DNA of 64,000 nt, from NCBI RefSeq assembly GCF_030812415.1, contig NZ_JAUSST010000006.1:248001-312000 (forward strand), in the 5' to 3' direction. Source of the stretch: Paenibacillus harenae (lineage in GTDB: Bacteria > Bacillota > Bacilli > Paenibacillales > Paenibacillaceae). The position numbers and the translations under genes were made by a program. This document shows positions 17,769-25,134 of this stretch, piece after piece. Within the stretch, counting starts at the first letter, position 1, and the number at the start of each line of letters is the position of its first letter. The notes below the pieces were generated by a model that did no database searches, was not told the origin of the DNA, and saw only the letters and a list, made by a program, of their open reading frames with translations.

Positions 17769-19189
17769 TATACCGTCTTCAATTCATCGATTATCCATCG
17801 ATGGCCATCATGGTGAATCGTAATACTCTTGAACATGGATTGAACCATTTCTTTTTGCATTTCCTCCGATATAAGCTCCCAGTTATTTTTAAGATCCGTA
17901 ACAAGTTGTAGAAGCTCCTCAGGCGAGAACTCTTTCTCTTCCACCTCAAGCGGTGCAATGAGAGCGAACACGCCCGCCATGCGCACCTCTTCATCCTCAA
18001 TTAACGCTGCATAATCCTTCGATGTTAAATTTCCGTCACCGAGCGCCAGCATCCAATTCTTTTTACGCCGGTTCGACGTTTCAACTTCCTTCTGGATATC
18101 AACTTTCGGTCGCTTCTTAGAAACTTTCGGTTGGATCGCTCCACCTTCAAAAATAACTTGCGATAGGATCAACTCGTTGAGATTCTTTTCAGATATTTTA
18201 GGGGCCGTACATAGCTTGTGATGAATATTCTTATGACAAACGTAATTCTTATATTTCGCAATTCCATATGATCGGTTGACGGTCGTTGCTGTTCCATTGA
18301 AATTCGCTCCGCACAGTCCACATTTGATAATGCCGCTATAGGCGTATAGATAAGAATTGCGACTCATTTCGGAATTGAAGCGCCGCTTCACAATCTTTTT
18401 AGCAGCTTCGAAATCTTCTTTAGATACGATTGGCTGATGTGTTCCCTCGGTTATGATGCGCCGATCCTCAGACCACGTTTTGGGCTTGAAATGGTTGTAT
18501 CCGGCATACCGTGGATTCGTGACGACCTTATCGATCTTATCTGCATCCCACAAGCCACCTTCTTTTCCCTTCGACTTTTCGTTCATGTGCCGGGCAATCT
18601 TCATTTTCCCCCAGCCAGCCAAGAACAGCCTATATACCTCACGAACCAACTCAGCTTCATCTTCCTTTATAACAAGCTCCATATCGTCGTTAAACGTGTA
18701 GCCGAGTAGGGGGCGGCTTCCATACCTTCCGCCCTTCTGAGCCTTCTTAATGAGCCCCTTGAGCGTCTCCTCACGCAAGTTGTCGAGGTAGACCTCTGCC
18801 CATATCCCTGAGAACATGAGGAATGCTTTGCCCATTGGGGACCGTGTATCGATTTCCTCTGAACCTTGAGCTGCGATTATTAATCGAACGTCAAGTTTGT
18901 TAATGAGCTGAAGGAAATTGTATAAGTCACCTTGGTTACGGGATAACCTGTCTAATTTGTGGATAACAACGGTATCGAATCTACCGGCCTTCATATCATC
19001 TACCATCGCTTGAACGCCTGGACGCTTAAAAGTCTTACCGCTTACTGCCGGATCGGAGTATACGCGGTAGAGCTGCAAACCTTTCTTGTTCACCAACTCC
19101 ATCAATATGTCATGCTGGGCTTCCATCGAAAAGCCCTCATCGGCCTGCATACGGCTCGATACGCGAATATATATGGCTGCTCTGTTCAT
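17768..19189 (-). CDS. int: large serine recombinase (phage integrase)
   Basis: 473 residues. Resolvase domain with catalytic Ser11 in YIRVSS, the KLDRLSRNQGDL helix and conserved Arg residues; recombinase domain (GYTFNDDMEL to the NPRYAGYN stretch); zinc ribbon with CGLC and the later CHKN...LC pair; then a C-terminal coiled-coil-like part. It should catalyse integration at tRNA-Thr without host factors. ATG with AAGGAGG upstream. It is the gene nearest attL, reading outward, as usual. No dedicated excision factor was identified. Confidence 0.93.
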   Translation of the reverse strand: MNRAAIYIRVSSRMQADEGFSMEAQHDILMELVNKKGLQLYRVYSDPAVSGKTFKRPGVQAMVDDMKAGRFDTVVIHKLDRLSRNQGDLYNFLQLINKLDVRLIIAAQGSEEIDTRSPMGKAFLMFSGIWAEVYLDNLREETLKGLIKKAQKGGRYGSRPLLGYTFNDDMELVIKEDEAELVREVYRLFLAGWGKMKIARHMNEKSKGKEGGLWDADKIDKVVTNPRYAGYNHFKPKTWSEDRRIITEGTHQPIVSKEDFEAAKKIVKRRFNSEMSRNSYLYAYSGIIKCGLCGANFNGTATTVNRSYGIAKYKNYVCHKNIHHKLCTAPKISEKNLNELILSQVIFEGGAIQPKVSKKRPKVDIQKEVETSNRRKKNWMLALGDGNLTSKDYAALIEDEEVRMAGVFALIAPLEVEEKEFSPEELLQLVTDLKNNWELISEEMQKEMVQSMFKSITIHHDGHRWIIDELKTV

Positions 19190-19204
19190 ATGTTCCTCCT
19201 TATA

Positions 19205-19229
19205 AGAAAAGCCCCTAGAGGGGGCTTAT
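19205..19229 (-). terminator. terminator of the leftward lipoprotein genes
   Basis: On the minus strand AAGCCCCC and GGGGCTT arms are followed by TTCTT. It separates the lipoprotein cluster from the integrase gene, which thus has its own transcript. Confidence 0.6.
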
Positions 19230-19238
19230 GTTTTTCTA

Positions 19239-19436
19239 CTACTCAATCTTCATCCAACCTTTAGATAAACTATAAGACCACGTTTCGTCAGTCTTTTTAT
19301 TGTATTTTAATAAGATATCATTTTCTCCATGGTTAGCAAATTGATATTTGTTGGTATCTACAATATAGTAAACCGACACTAGTACTGTTGAACATATTAG
19401 GAAAACACAAATTATTGCAGACCAGTATTTATTCAT
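19239..19436 (-). CDS. small membrane-anchored protein
   Basis: 65 residues: one N-terminal membrane segment (AIICVFLICSTVLVSVYYIV) and a short outside tail with several Trp/Tyr. No family recognised. GGAGGG lies 7 nt before the ATG. It is the last gene of the leftward prophage cluster with two lipoproteins, suggesting lysogen surface cargo. Confidence 0.6.
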   Translation of the reverse strand: MNKYWSAIICVFLICSTVLVSVYYIVDTNKYQFANHGENDILLKYNKKTDETWSYSLSKGWMKIE

Positions 19437-19451
19437 GTTACCCTCCATTAT

Positions 19452-19967
19452 CTAAAATTTAATATTAACTATATTTCTTGATTCGTCATTAAAGTTAGAC
19501 CAGCTTTCGAAAAAATAACCTATCTCAAAAAGCATGAACTCACTTTTTGACTGTGGCACCAAGTATAATACATAATCACGTGTAGATCCGTAAAACTCTG
19601 TCTTTTGTTGTCTATTGTACGGTTCATAGATATTATGTTCGTCATCTATTAAAACGAAATCTCCGTACATAGACGCATAATCGGTGTATTCATCTTCTTG
19701 TCCAGTTGTATCATCGAACGTGACATCAATAACAACCCAATTATGACCATCTAATGCAGGTATGTCTTTGTTGACCTTTACACTATTTATCATGTAATTG
19801 AAACCAATTCCTTCGACAAGCTCCCCTATTGAAAAATATTTATGTTCAATTTTTATTGGTTCTTCGGTAGCTTCTGGAGGAGGAGATTCCGTTGAACATC
19901 CTGTAATCATTAAAATAAAACTGAGGATGCATAGAAAATATAATTTATACAATATATAACACCTCAT
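19452..19967 (-). CDS. prophage lipoprotein, DUF4352-like
   Basis: 171 residues with a lipoprotein signal ending in MITGC, a short acidic linker, and a beta-rich domain (YFSIGELVEGIGFNYMINSV, then WVVIDVTFDD) typical of the DUF4352/telomeric-repeat-like extracellular domains. The ATG at 19967 has AAGG only; a TTG at 19952, 7 nt after GAGGTG, could be the real start and gives a shorter signal peptide. Located beside the integrase, expressed leftward, likely in the lysogen. A role in superinfection exclusion is possible but unproven. Confidence 0.65.
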   Translation of the reverse strand: MRCYILYKLYFLCILSFILMITGCSTESPPPEATEEPIKIEHKYFSIGELVEGIGFNYMINSVKVNKDIPALDGHNWVVIDVTFDDTTGQEDEYTDYASMYGDFVLIDDEHNIYEPYNRQQKTEFYGSTRDYVLYLVPQSKSEFMLFEIGYFFESWSNFNDESRNIVNIKF

Positions 19968-19969
19968 CC

Positions 19970-20233
19970 TTATCGTTTGGACTTTCTATAACCGGCATCC
20001 TCAGCAGCGGTTTCATTAGAAAAGCATTCCTCAGGATCGGTTCTATCATAATAATTGCCACTAGGCACATGGTAGATTAATTCACCCGTTTTTGATGTGG
20101 CATTTCCTTTGATTGGATACCCTGACGGGCAACCATCTCCAATTGGACTTGCGCTTCCTGTTGTGTCACTATCTACGCTTGAACTACAGGAAGATAGTAA
20201 AACAGCTAATGTTACTAAAGTGATAACTTTCAT
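19970..20233 (-). CDS. lipoprotein with a sunset/Ada-like Cys-containing domain
   Basis: 87 residues: signal with lipobox LLSSC, short Ser/Asp linker, then IKGNATSKTGELIYHVPSGNYYDRTDPEECFSNETAAEDAGYRKSKR-type domain (residues about 42-87), a pattern I know from nuclease- and cell-surface-associated 'sunset' domains. ATG start preceded by GAGGATGGTG. First gene of the leftward cluster and divergent from the LytTR gene. Likely exposed on the lysogen surface. Confidence 0.7.
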   Translation of the reverse strand: MKVITLVTLAVLLSSCSSSVDSDTTGSASPIGDGCPSGYPIKGNATSKTGELIYHVPSGNYYDRTDPEECFSNETAAEDAGYRKSKR

Positions 20234-20311
20234 CCAACACCATCCTCTGTAATTTATATGTATTTTATCGGCATACAAATGGAAATAATGAGCAGAAAAG
20301 GAGGGCTTATT

Positions 20312-20641
20312 ATGCCTATGCCGGTGTTTGATAAAGACAATAATATGCTGATGCTAGAAGTTGGTAATATATTCTGTATCCACAAGAATGTTAAGACACG
20401 CAAAATTCTTGTTACCGCTGAGAGTGGGGAGTTTTATGTACCATCAACGATTGAGCAGATAGGAGATATCATGCATCCGATGGGTTTTCTGCAGATCGAC
20501 AAGAACAACGTTATAAACGTTTGTCGAATAAAGTCGCTAGAAGGGAACGAAGTATCCGTTGATGGATCGACTTATGAGGTTTCTAGGAGGCAGTTGATCA
20601 CTCTAAAGGAAATGATTACTAAATATCGACCGTTGACGTAA
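20312..20641 (+). CDS. LytTR-domain DNA-binding regulator
   Basis: 109 residues consisting almost only of a LytTR-like domain: a first strand pair, ILVTAESGEFYVPSTIEQI, MGFLQIDKNNVINVCRIKS and a final EVSRRQLITLKEM helix. No receiver domain. AGGAGGG lies 6 nt before the ATG. It is divergent from the prophage lipoprotein genes and may regulate them or the switch to its right. Confidence 0.75.
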   Translation: MPMPVFDKDNNMLMLEVGNIFCIHKNVKTRKILVTAESGEFYVPSTIEQIGDIMHPMGFLQIDKNNVINVCRIKSLEGNEVSVDGSTYEVSRRQLITLKEMITKYRPLT

Positions 20642-20725
20642 CACGAACGGTAATTTACCTTCGACTTAATTCGACAGACAAAATGAGAATTATGAGTTTA
20701 CAATGAATATATGACATGGAATCGA

Positions 20726-20754
20726 TTGATTATTAACGTGATGTGGCGTACAAT
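20726..20754 (+). promoter_or_regulatory. rightward sigma-A-like promoter with no downstream gene
   Basis: TTGATT (20726-20731), 17-nt spacer, TACAAT (20749-20754). Downstream on this strand is only the antisense side of the XRE gene at 20835. Confidence 0.45.
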
Positions 20755-20834
20755 GTCGGTGTAAACGTTTCCAATGTCGATATTTTTTACCTGTTTTACA
20801 CGAAAAAGTGTAACCGTCTTATGAAGTAGCTAAG

Positions 20835-21053
20835 CTACTTCTGCTGCCACTCCCATTCGTAGATATTGTCAATTTTGCAATTTAGGTAATGAGCCATTAG
20901 CTTTGCAGTGCGGAGGTTCATAACCGTTCTCAAATTGCAATAATCGGATATCTTTTGCGGGCCCTTGTCGGTAACATCAGCTAACCACTGCTGGTCTTTA
21001 CCGATTCGGTCAAGCAATTCGGGAATTCGGCAGCGGACGGGTACAGGCTCCAT
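20835..21053 (-). CDS. small XRE-family helix-turn-helix protein
   Basis: 72 residues. The segment LLDRIGKDQQWLADVTDKGPQKISDYCNLRTVMNLRTAKLMAHYLNC fits a Cro/C1 HTH. RBS AAAGGTGG. The 3' end coincides with a palindrome GAAGTAGCTAAGCTACTTC that may serve as terminator. It lies on the lysogeny side, left of the CI-like gene. Confidence 0.7.
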   Translation of the reverse strand: MEPVPVRCRIPELLDRIGKDQQWLADVTDKGPQKISDYCNLRTVMNLRTAKLMAHYLNCKIDNIYEWEWQQK

Positions 21054-21091
21054 ATCCGTGCCACCTTTTCAGTTTTGAGAACAAAGATACG

Positions 21092-21151
21092 AACAGCCGT
21101 TCCTATTTTTCAGTCGATATGCTATCATTAATCTACTATAAAGCGGCTGTT
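21092..21151. promoter_or_regulatory. divergent regulatory region with inverted repeat
   Basis: AACAGCCG (21092-21099) and CGGCTGTT (21144-21151) flank an AT-rich stretch holding possible -10 boxes in both directions, between the XRE gene and the small rightward ORF at 21175. Confidence 0.4.
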
Positions 21152-21174
21152 ACAAAAGATAAGGGGTTGTGCGA

Positions 21175-21333
21175 ATGGATCAGGAATTACAGGAAATAGC
21201 TACAAAGTTATTAAGTATTACTAATATTGATTCTGATGCAAACGAACTTATTGGCCGGATTTCATTGATTTTGCGATCCCCAGAATCAACTCCCGAAGAG
21301 TCGCATTCACAACAGTATTGTCCCTCAGATTAA
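21175..21333 (+). CDS. short ORF antisense to the end of the repressor gene
   Basis: 52 residues, starting MDQELQEIATKLLSITNID, with AAGGGG 9 nt upstream. Its last 86 nt overlap the convergent CI-like gene. Helical and acidic; no family recognised. It could be a real small gene or an incidental frame. Confidence 0.4.
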   Translation: MDQELQEIATKLLSITNIDSDANELIGRISLILRSPESTPEESHSQQYCPSD

Positions 21334-21607
21334 CCCCGTAATGTGCTTCTGCCTCTCTAATTACACGTTCATATTCACTTTCAGGGAGCGTGTATTCGCT
21401 CTCTTTTTCGTTTCCAGTCAACAACCAATCTAATGTGACATCAAATTCTTTTGCAATCTTAGCTGCCATTTCATGAGAAGGTTCTCGCTTGTCTGTTTCA
21501 TACATACCTAAAGTACTCTTACCAATCTTTAATACCTTCGAAAATTCCTCTTGAGATATTCCTTTTTTATTTCTTAAATAAGCAATTCTAGAACCTAAAG
21601 AAGCCAT
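21248..21607 (-). CDS. CI-like XRE repressor
   Basis: 119 residues. N-terminal HTH (IAYLRNKKGISQEEFSKVLKIGKSTLGMYETDKREPSHEMAAKIAKEFDV, then TLDWLLTG) and a short helical C-terminal part in place of a peptidase domain, so induction cannot be by self-cleavage and probably needs the antirepressor. It faces the Cro-like gene across four operator copies. RBS AAGGAGG. Confidence 0.85.
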   Translation of the reverse strand: MASLGSRIAYLRNKKGISQEEFSKVLKIGKSTLGMYETDKREPSHEMAAKIAKEFDVTLDWLLTGNEKESEYTLPESEYERVIREAEAHYGVNLRDNTVVNATLRELILGIAKSMKSGQ

Positions 21608-21638
21608 GTAACAATACCTCCTTCTAATTAAAAGTATA

Positions 21639-21742
21639 TCACATTACGTGAACATTGAATCTGTGATCACAATTTGTGAAAATAAGTCTTGACGATCACA
21701 TATCGTGAGTGTATATTGTTAATAGGCGGTCACGATATGTGA
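21639..21742. promoter_or_regulatory. genetic-switch operator array and rightward promoter
   Basis: Four TCAC-N5-GTGA palindromes: 21639-21651, 21667-21679, 21696-21708 and 21730-21742. The rightward promoter TTGACG (21689-21694), 17 nt, TATATT (21712-21717) has the third copy in its spacer and the fourth near the start point. The first copy overlaps the leftward -10 region (TATACT on the minus strand). Confidence 0.85.
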
Positions 21743-21758
21743 AGAAAGGAGTGAGACA

Positions 21759-21983
21759 ATGAAGAACACGAAGATGGCAGAACTGCGGGGAACCCGTTCC
21801 CTACGAGAAGTTGCTAAGGAACTGGATATTCCTTACAGCACATACGCCATGATTGAAACTGGTCACAGATTCCCACGGAAAGAACTAGCAATGAAGCTAT
21901 CTAATTTCTATGGTGTAACAGTCGATGAGCTTTTTTTTGCCCATAATGATCACGAAACGCGACCGGACAAACAGACTGCTTAG
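21759..21983 (+). CDS. Cro-like XRE regulator
   Basis: 74 residues: HTH MAELRGTRSLREVAKELDIPYSTYAMIETGHRFPRKELAMKLSNFYGV followed by TVDELFF. AAAGGAG RBS. First gene of the rightward early operon, transcribed from the promoter covered by the operator array. Confidence 0.8.
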   Translation: MKNTKMAELRGTRSLREVAKELDIPYSTYAMIETGHRFPRKELAMKLSNFYGVTVDELFFAHNDHETRPDKQTA

Positions 21984-22033
21984 CTAATAGATAGTTTACA
22001 CCACTAAATCCCAATCAGAAAGGTGGAATATCA

Positions 22034-22777
22034 ATGAAACTGTTCAACTTTGGAGAAAAGGAACTGCGCGTCATCGAAAAGGACGGCGAACCTTGGTTCA
22101 TATTGAAAGACGTTTGCGAAGTTTTGGACATCGATCAAGTGGCTGGCATAAAAAGAAGGTTATCCGATGACGTGATTTCAAGTCACCCCATCCCTGACAC
22201 CCTAGGACGCATGCAGGACACGACACTTATCAGCGAAGATGGCCTATATGATGTGATTCTAGAAAGCCGCAAACCGGAGGCAAGGGCATTCCGCAAATGG
22301 ATTACAAGCGATGTTATACCATCCATACGAAAAACGGGTTCATACAGCATTGACCGCCCTTCATATATGATCGACGATCCGATTGATCGGGCTCAGAAGT
22401 GGATTGATGAAGAACGTCAGCGGCAAGCTCTTATGGCGCTTAATCGTGAACGTGACGAGCAGTTGTACCTCCAAGCACCTAAAGTTGCACTTTACGATAC
22501 CGCGATGAATGCAAAGAACAATTTCACGATGGAGCGTGTTTCGAAAACGATCGGATACGGCCGGAACAAGCTATTCGACTTCCTGAGGGAAATGAAAGTT
22601 CTCCGTACCAACAACATGCCATATCAAGAATACCTAGATCGCGGTTACTTCGATGTTCGGCAATATAGCATAACTCATTTAACGAGCGGAATCGAGAACA
22701 AAACGCAAACGTTGGTAACACCTAAAGGAATGGCATACATCCATAAGTTACTTACTGAAAACGGAAAAATAGCATAA
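22034..22777 (+). CDS. BRO-N / KilAC-type phage antirepressor
   Basis: 247 residues. Bro-N domain (FGEKELRVIEKDGEPWFILKDVCEVLDI through FRKWITSDVIPSIRKTGSYS) and a C-terminal ANT/KilAC-like HTH (MERVSKTIGYGRNKLFDFLREMKVLRTNNMPYQEYLDRGYF, ending VTPKGMAYIHKLL). Likely relieves CI-like repression during induction. GAAAGGTGG RBS. Confidence 0.9.
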   Translation: MKLFNFGEKELRVIEKDGEPWFILKDVCEVLDIDQVAGIKRRLSDDVISSHPIPDTLGRMQDTTLISEDGLYDVILESRKPEARAFRKWITSDVIPSIRKTGSYSIDRPSYMIDDPIDRAQKWIDEERQRQALMALNRERDEQLYLQAPKVALYDTAMNAKNNFTMERVSKTIGYGRNKLFDFLREMKVLRTNNMPYQEYLDRGYFDVRQYSITHLTSGIENKTQTLVTPKGMAYIHKLLTENGKIA

Positions 22778-22790
22778 GGAGGCCCTAACC

Positions 22791-22904
22791 ATGGAAAAAG
22801 TCATCATAAGCCTATCCATCTTCCCCCGCGAGGTATTGGAACGTTACGCAAAAGAGGTAGAAGCCAACAAAGACAAACATAAGCACAGGAAGAAAGGCGC
22901 ATGA
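22791..22904 (+). CDS. small early phage protein
   Basis: 37 residues, basic C-terminus (KDKHKHRKKGA). AGGAGG lies 10 nt upstream and its stop overlaps the next start (ATGA), both supporting translation. Function unknown. Confidence 0.55.
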   Translation: MEKVIISLSIFPREVLERYAKEVEANKDKHKHRKKGA

Positions 22905-23131
22905 AGGTAGCCTACTTATCCCACAACTTCACCCTAATGCGAATAGAACATTGTCAGAGCGAGGAAGGCAAGAAGAAACTTGCGCTCAATTACTTCGTGC
23001 ATGACGGTCCGCTAGTGAATGAGCAGATGAAGCTAACCGAGAAGCTAATCGAGCAATTGGAAGCACAGATAGAGGAAATGAAGAAGAAGCTGAAGGAGGA
23101 ACGGGGATGTACCAGCAAGGACAACGATTAA
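22901..23131 (+). CDS. early phage protein with C-terminal coiled coil
   Basis: 76 residues; beta-like N-terminus (MKVAYLSHNFTLMRIEHC) and a strongly charged helix (EKLIEQLEAQIEEMKKKLKEE). ATGA-coupled to the upstream ORF. Family unknown. Confidence 0.6.
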   Translation: MKVAYLSHNFTLMRIEHCQSEEGKKKLALNYFVHDGPLVNEQMKLTEKLIEQLEAQIEEMKKKLKEERGCTSKDND

Positions 23132-23271
23132 AAAAAGTGTATGACGGTTCTATAGTCACAATTAACCGTGTTGGAAGCGATCATCTTGTGTTGGATGGAG
23201 ATTTTGAACCTAATCATGTTGTCATGAAGGATAAAGTTTCATCTTACTACAAACCGCTTGAGGAGGCATAG
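23107..23271 (+). CDS. small early phage protein
   Basis: 54 residues (MYQQGQRLKKVYDGSIVTINRVG start), probably a small beta barrel. GGAACGGGG upstream; overlaps the preceding ORF by 25 nt. Function unknown. Confidence 0.5.
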   Translation: MYQQGQRLKKVYDGSIVTINRVGSDHLVLDGDFEPNHVVMKDKVSSYYKPLEEA

Positions 23272-23273
23272 CC

Positions 23274-23441
23274 ATGAAAACCCTACTACAACGCCTCTTA
23301 TCCGAACGATACACCCTCTCAGAAAGCCGCAAAGACAATGTACTGCATGAATACATCGACGACAACGCAGACGACCTATTAGCCCTTCTAGACAGTCTCA
23401 TAGCCATTCATACGAAGGAGGATGAAAAGCATGTTGCATAG
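23274..23441 (+). CDS. small acidic early phage protein
   Basis: 55 residues, helical and acidic (EYIDDNADDLLALLDSLIA). GAGGAGG 6 nt upstream; stop overlaps the next ORF. Function unknown. Confidence 0.5.
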   Translation: MKTLLQRLLSERYTLSESRKDNVLHEYIDDNADDLLALLDSLIAIHTKEDEKHVA

Positions 23442-23556
23442 GATCGTTGAACGACCGCATCCCGTCACCATTGTCCGCAATCCGAATCACCCAGAGTACT
23501 GGTACACGGAGCAGCAGAAGCGATTTGATTCTTATTTGAGAGGAGCGATGAAATGA
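23431..23556 (+). CDS. small early phage protein
   Basis: 41 residues (MLHRIVERPHPVTIVRNPNH...), overlaps both neighbours (11 nt and 4 nt) and has AAGGAGGATG upstream. Function unknown. Confidence 0.5.
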   Translation: MLHRIVERPHPVTIVRNPNHPEYWYTEQQKRFDSYLRGAMK

Positions 23557-23927
23557 GTGAGAAAGTGAAGTTGCCGCGTGAGGTGGCAGAGGCAATTGGA
23601 ATTGTTCGTATGGCTGGATTGACTGATTTCTACATCGTTGGTGAGGCGTACAAAAGAGAAGGTACTTATTCTCCTTCTATGAATGTGATCATCAATTATA
23701 TCACTGCTAACACTACTGATTGGTTAGATGAAGAACATGAAAAAGGCTACACCCACATCATGAAAGCCCTTGTCAACGGCTACGAGGTTGAAGAAACGCC
23801 GGAGGAAAAAGTAAAAGCGCTGTATAGAAAATACGCAAATGAAACAGATATGCACTATGGGTATCGCTTGGGAGTTTACGAATGCTTAGAAGCACTCAAC
23901 ATCAAAATTGAGGGGGTTAACGCATGA
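23553..23927 (+). CDS. early phage protein, DUF1642-like
   Basis: 124 residues. The central WLDEEHEKGYTHIMKALVNGYEVEE is reminiscent of DUF1642 proteins of Listeria and lactic-acid-bacteria phages. Starts on ATGA overlap with AGAGGAG upstream. Function unknown. Confidence 0.65.
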   Translation: MSEKVKLPREVAEAIGIVRMAGLTDFYIVGEAYKREGTYSPSMNVIINYITANTTDWLDEEHEKGYTHIMKALVNGYEVEETPEEKVKALYRKYANETDMHYGYRLGVYECLEALNIKIEGVNA

Positions 23928-24160
23928 CATCCATCCCACACCCTGACAAGCCTTGCGAGGCACAAGAAATACGCGAACATCTCCAAGTCCTACTAAACAG
24001 CAACATTAAAGGTAAATGGGACATGGAAGGCGTGATGAACTGGTTGAAGTACAAGCTCCCACAGCTTACAGAAGCCTCTGACACGATGGTGGAGTACATC
24101 GACGACATTTACCCTGATACGGTGATTGACTTGGTTAAGAGAGAGGATGAAGCAGCGTGA
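23924..24160 (+). CDS. early phage hypothetical protein
   Basis: 78 residues, mostly helical, starting MTSIPHPDKPCEAQEI; ATGA overlap at its start and a 4-nt overlap at its end with the next ORF. No family recognised. Confidence 0.6.
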   Translation: MTSIPHPDKPCEAQEIREHLQVLLNSNIKGKWDMEGVMNWLKYKLPQLTEASDTMVEYIDDIYPDTVIDLVKREDEAA

Positions 24161-24357
24161 CAGGTTATCAGTATGCATCATTTATAAATTCTACCTCTGA
24201 TGAGCTTCATACCGTGCTAGGCGTTGTGCCCGTTGTAGGTCGTGTATGTACTGTTGATCCCATGTTTGGAAGCAGATGGCGGCATGTACTATGCCATCCA
24301 GATGATAAAGGCAAAAGCGACGAAAAAGAATTTTTACATCCATTCAGAGATATTTGA
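24157..24357 (+). CDS. early phage hypothetical protein
   Basis: 66 residues from a GTG start overlapping the preceding stop (GTGA); contains a hydrophobic stretch HTVLGVVPVVGRVCTV. No family recognised. Confidence 0.5.
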   Translation: MTGYQYASFINSTSDELHTVLGVVPVVGRVCTVDPMFGSRWRHVLCHPDDKGKSDEKEFLHPFRDI

Positions 24358-24370
24358 GAGGAGAAGAGAA

Positions 24371-24541
24371 ATGACCAAGCCAACCCTATCGGACAAGCAG
24401 TTAGACGACATATGGTTTCTCCTCCAAGACGGTGAACCATTGGATAACAAGACAGCTAAAGCGCTATTCGAAGACAACTGTTACTACGCTGGAGAGATGA
24501 ACAAGCTCAAATACGAGCAAAGAAAGGAAAGAGTTGCATGA
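24371..24541 (+). CDS. early phage hypothetical protein
   Basis: 56 residues (MTKPTLSDKQLDDIWFLLQDGE...), AGGAGAAGAG upstream, 4-nt overlap with the next gene. No family recognised. Confidence 0.55.
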   Translation: MTKPTLSDKQLDDIWFLLQDGEPLDNKTAKALFEDNCYYAGEMNKLKYEQRKERVA

Positions 24542-24777
24542 ACAAAGTTTCTCCATGCTGTCATAGATCGATAATTAAGCGCGCAGGAATGGATTACCCA
24601 TTAGGTGGTAGTCAGTGGGGTATGGCATACACCTATGATGCTTGTGAATGTTGCGGAAACGAGGTTGAGGAATATGTCGAAGAGTGCGGAATATGCGGAG
24701 TCGTCGGATGTGACGAACAGTGTGACAACGGAACAGTATCGTTGGTTAGCGCAGCAGATGCGCAACCGACCAAATAG
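24538..24777 (+). CDS. Cys-rich zinc-binding phage protein
   Basis: 79 residues with many cysteines in pairs (SPCCHRS, CECCGNE, CGICGVVGCDEQC), suggesting one or two small zinc sites. Close relatives are common in phage early regions; the role is unknown. Its last third is overlapped in another frame by the ORF at 24674. Confidence 0.6.
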   Translation: MNKVSPCCHRSIIKRAGMDYPLGGSQWGMAYTYDACECCGNEVEEYVEECGICGVVGCDEQCDNGTVSLVSAADAQPTK

Positions 24778-24853
24778 CCGGCACATTGCGAGAGTGTTGT
24801 TCCTTAACTCACATAGACTGATGCCGGCACAAAAGAAAAAGGCACTGCGCTAA
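24674..24853 (+). CDS. possible overlapping small gene
   Basis: 59 residues read in another frame, overlapping the Cys-rich gene by 104 nt. TTGAGGAAT stands before its ATG, and the C-terminal part (YRWLAQQMRNRPNSRHIARVLF) is well formed. A GGCACTG/CAGTGCC hairpin covers its stop codon (24840-24859). Confidence 0.4.
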   Translation: MSKSAEYAESSDVTNSVTTEQYRWLAQQMRNRPNSRHIARVLFLNSHRLMPAQKKKALR

Positions 24854-24918
24854 CAGTGCCCGACAGGTAAAGAAAAACGATTATGTACCCATTTTAAAAG
24901 CGAAGGTGGGAAACGTCA

Positions 24919-25134
24919 ATGGAAACGGCCCAATTTTACATTATGAAGCATTTGAATGGAACACCAGTTAACTATAGATACGAGCCTGCAAAGTCTATTC
25001 GATCAGCAGCAAGGTTTAACGATAAAGATCATTTTGATGCATGGATAAACGGCCATTATAAGCCTAAGAATCCAGAAGATTACGTTGTGAAGCTTGTTAG
25101 AGCCACATACGAAGAGGTGGCAGAAGATGAATGA
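24919..25134 (+). CDS. early phage hypothetical protein
   Basis: 71 residues, charged, starting METAQFYIMKHLNGTPVNYRY and ending in an acidic tail. GAAGGTGGG upstream; overlaps the annealing-protein gene by 8 nt. No family recognised. Confidence 0.6.
   Translation: METAQFYIMKHLNGTPVNYRYEPAKSIRSAARFNDKDHFDAWINGHYKPKNPEDYVVKLVRATYEEVAEDE

Noticed and set aside
24840-24859. Hairpin GGCACTG/CAGTGCC as a terminator
   Set aside because: No T-run follows, and transcription must continue into the annealing-protein gene.
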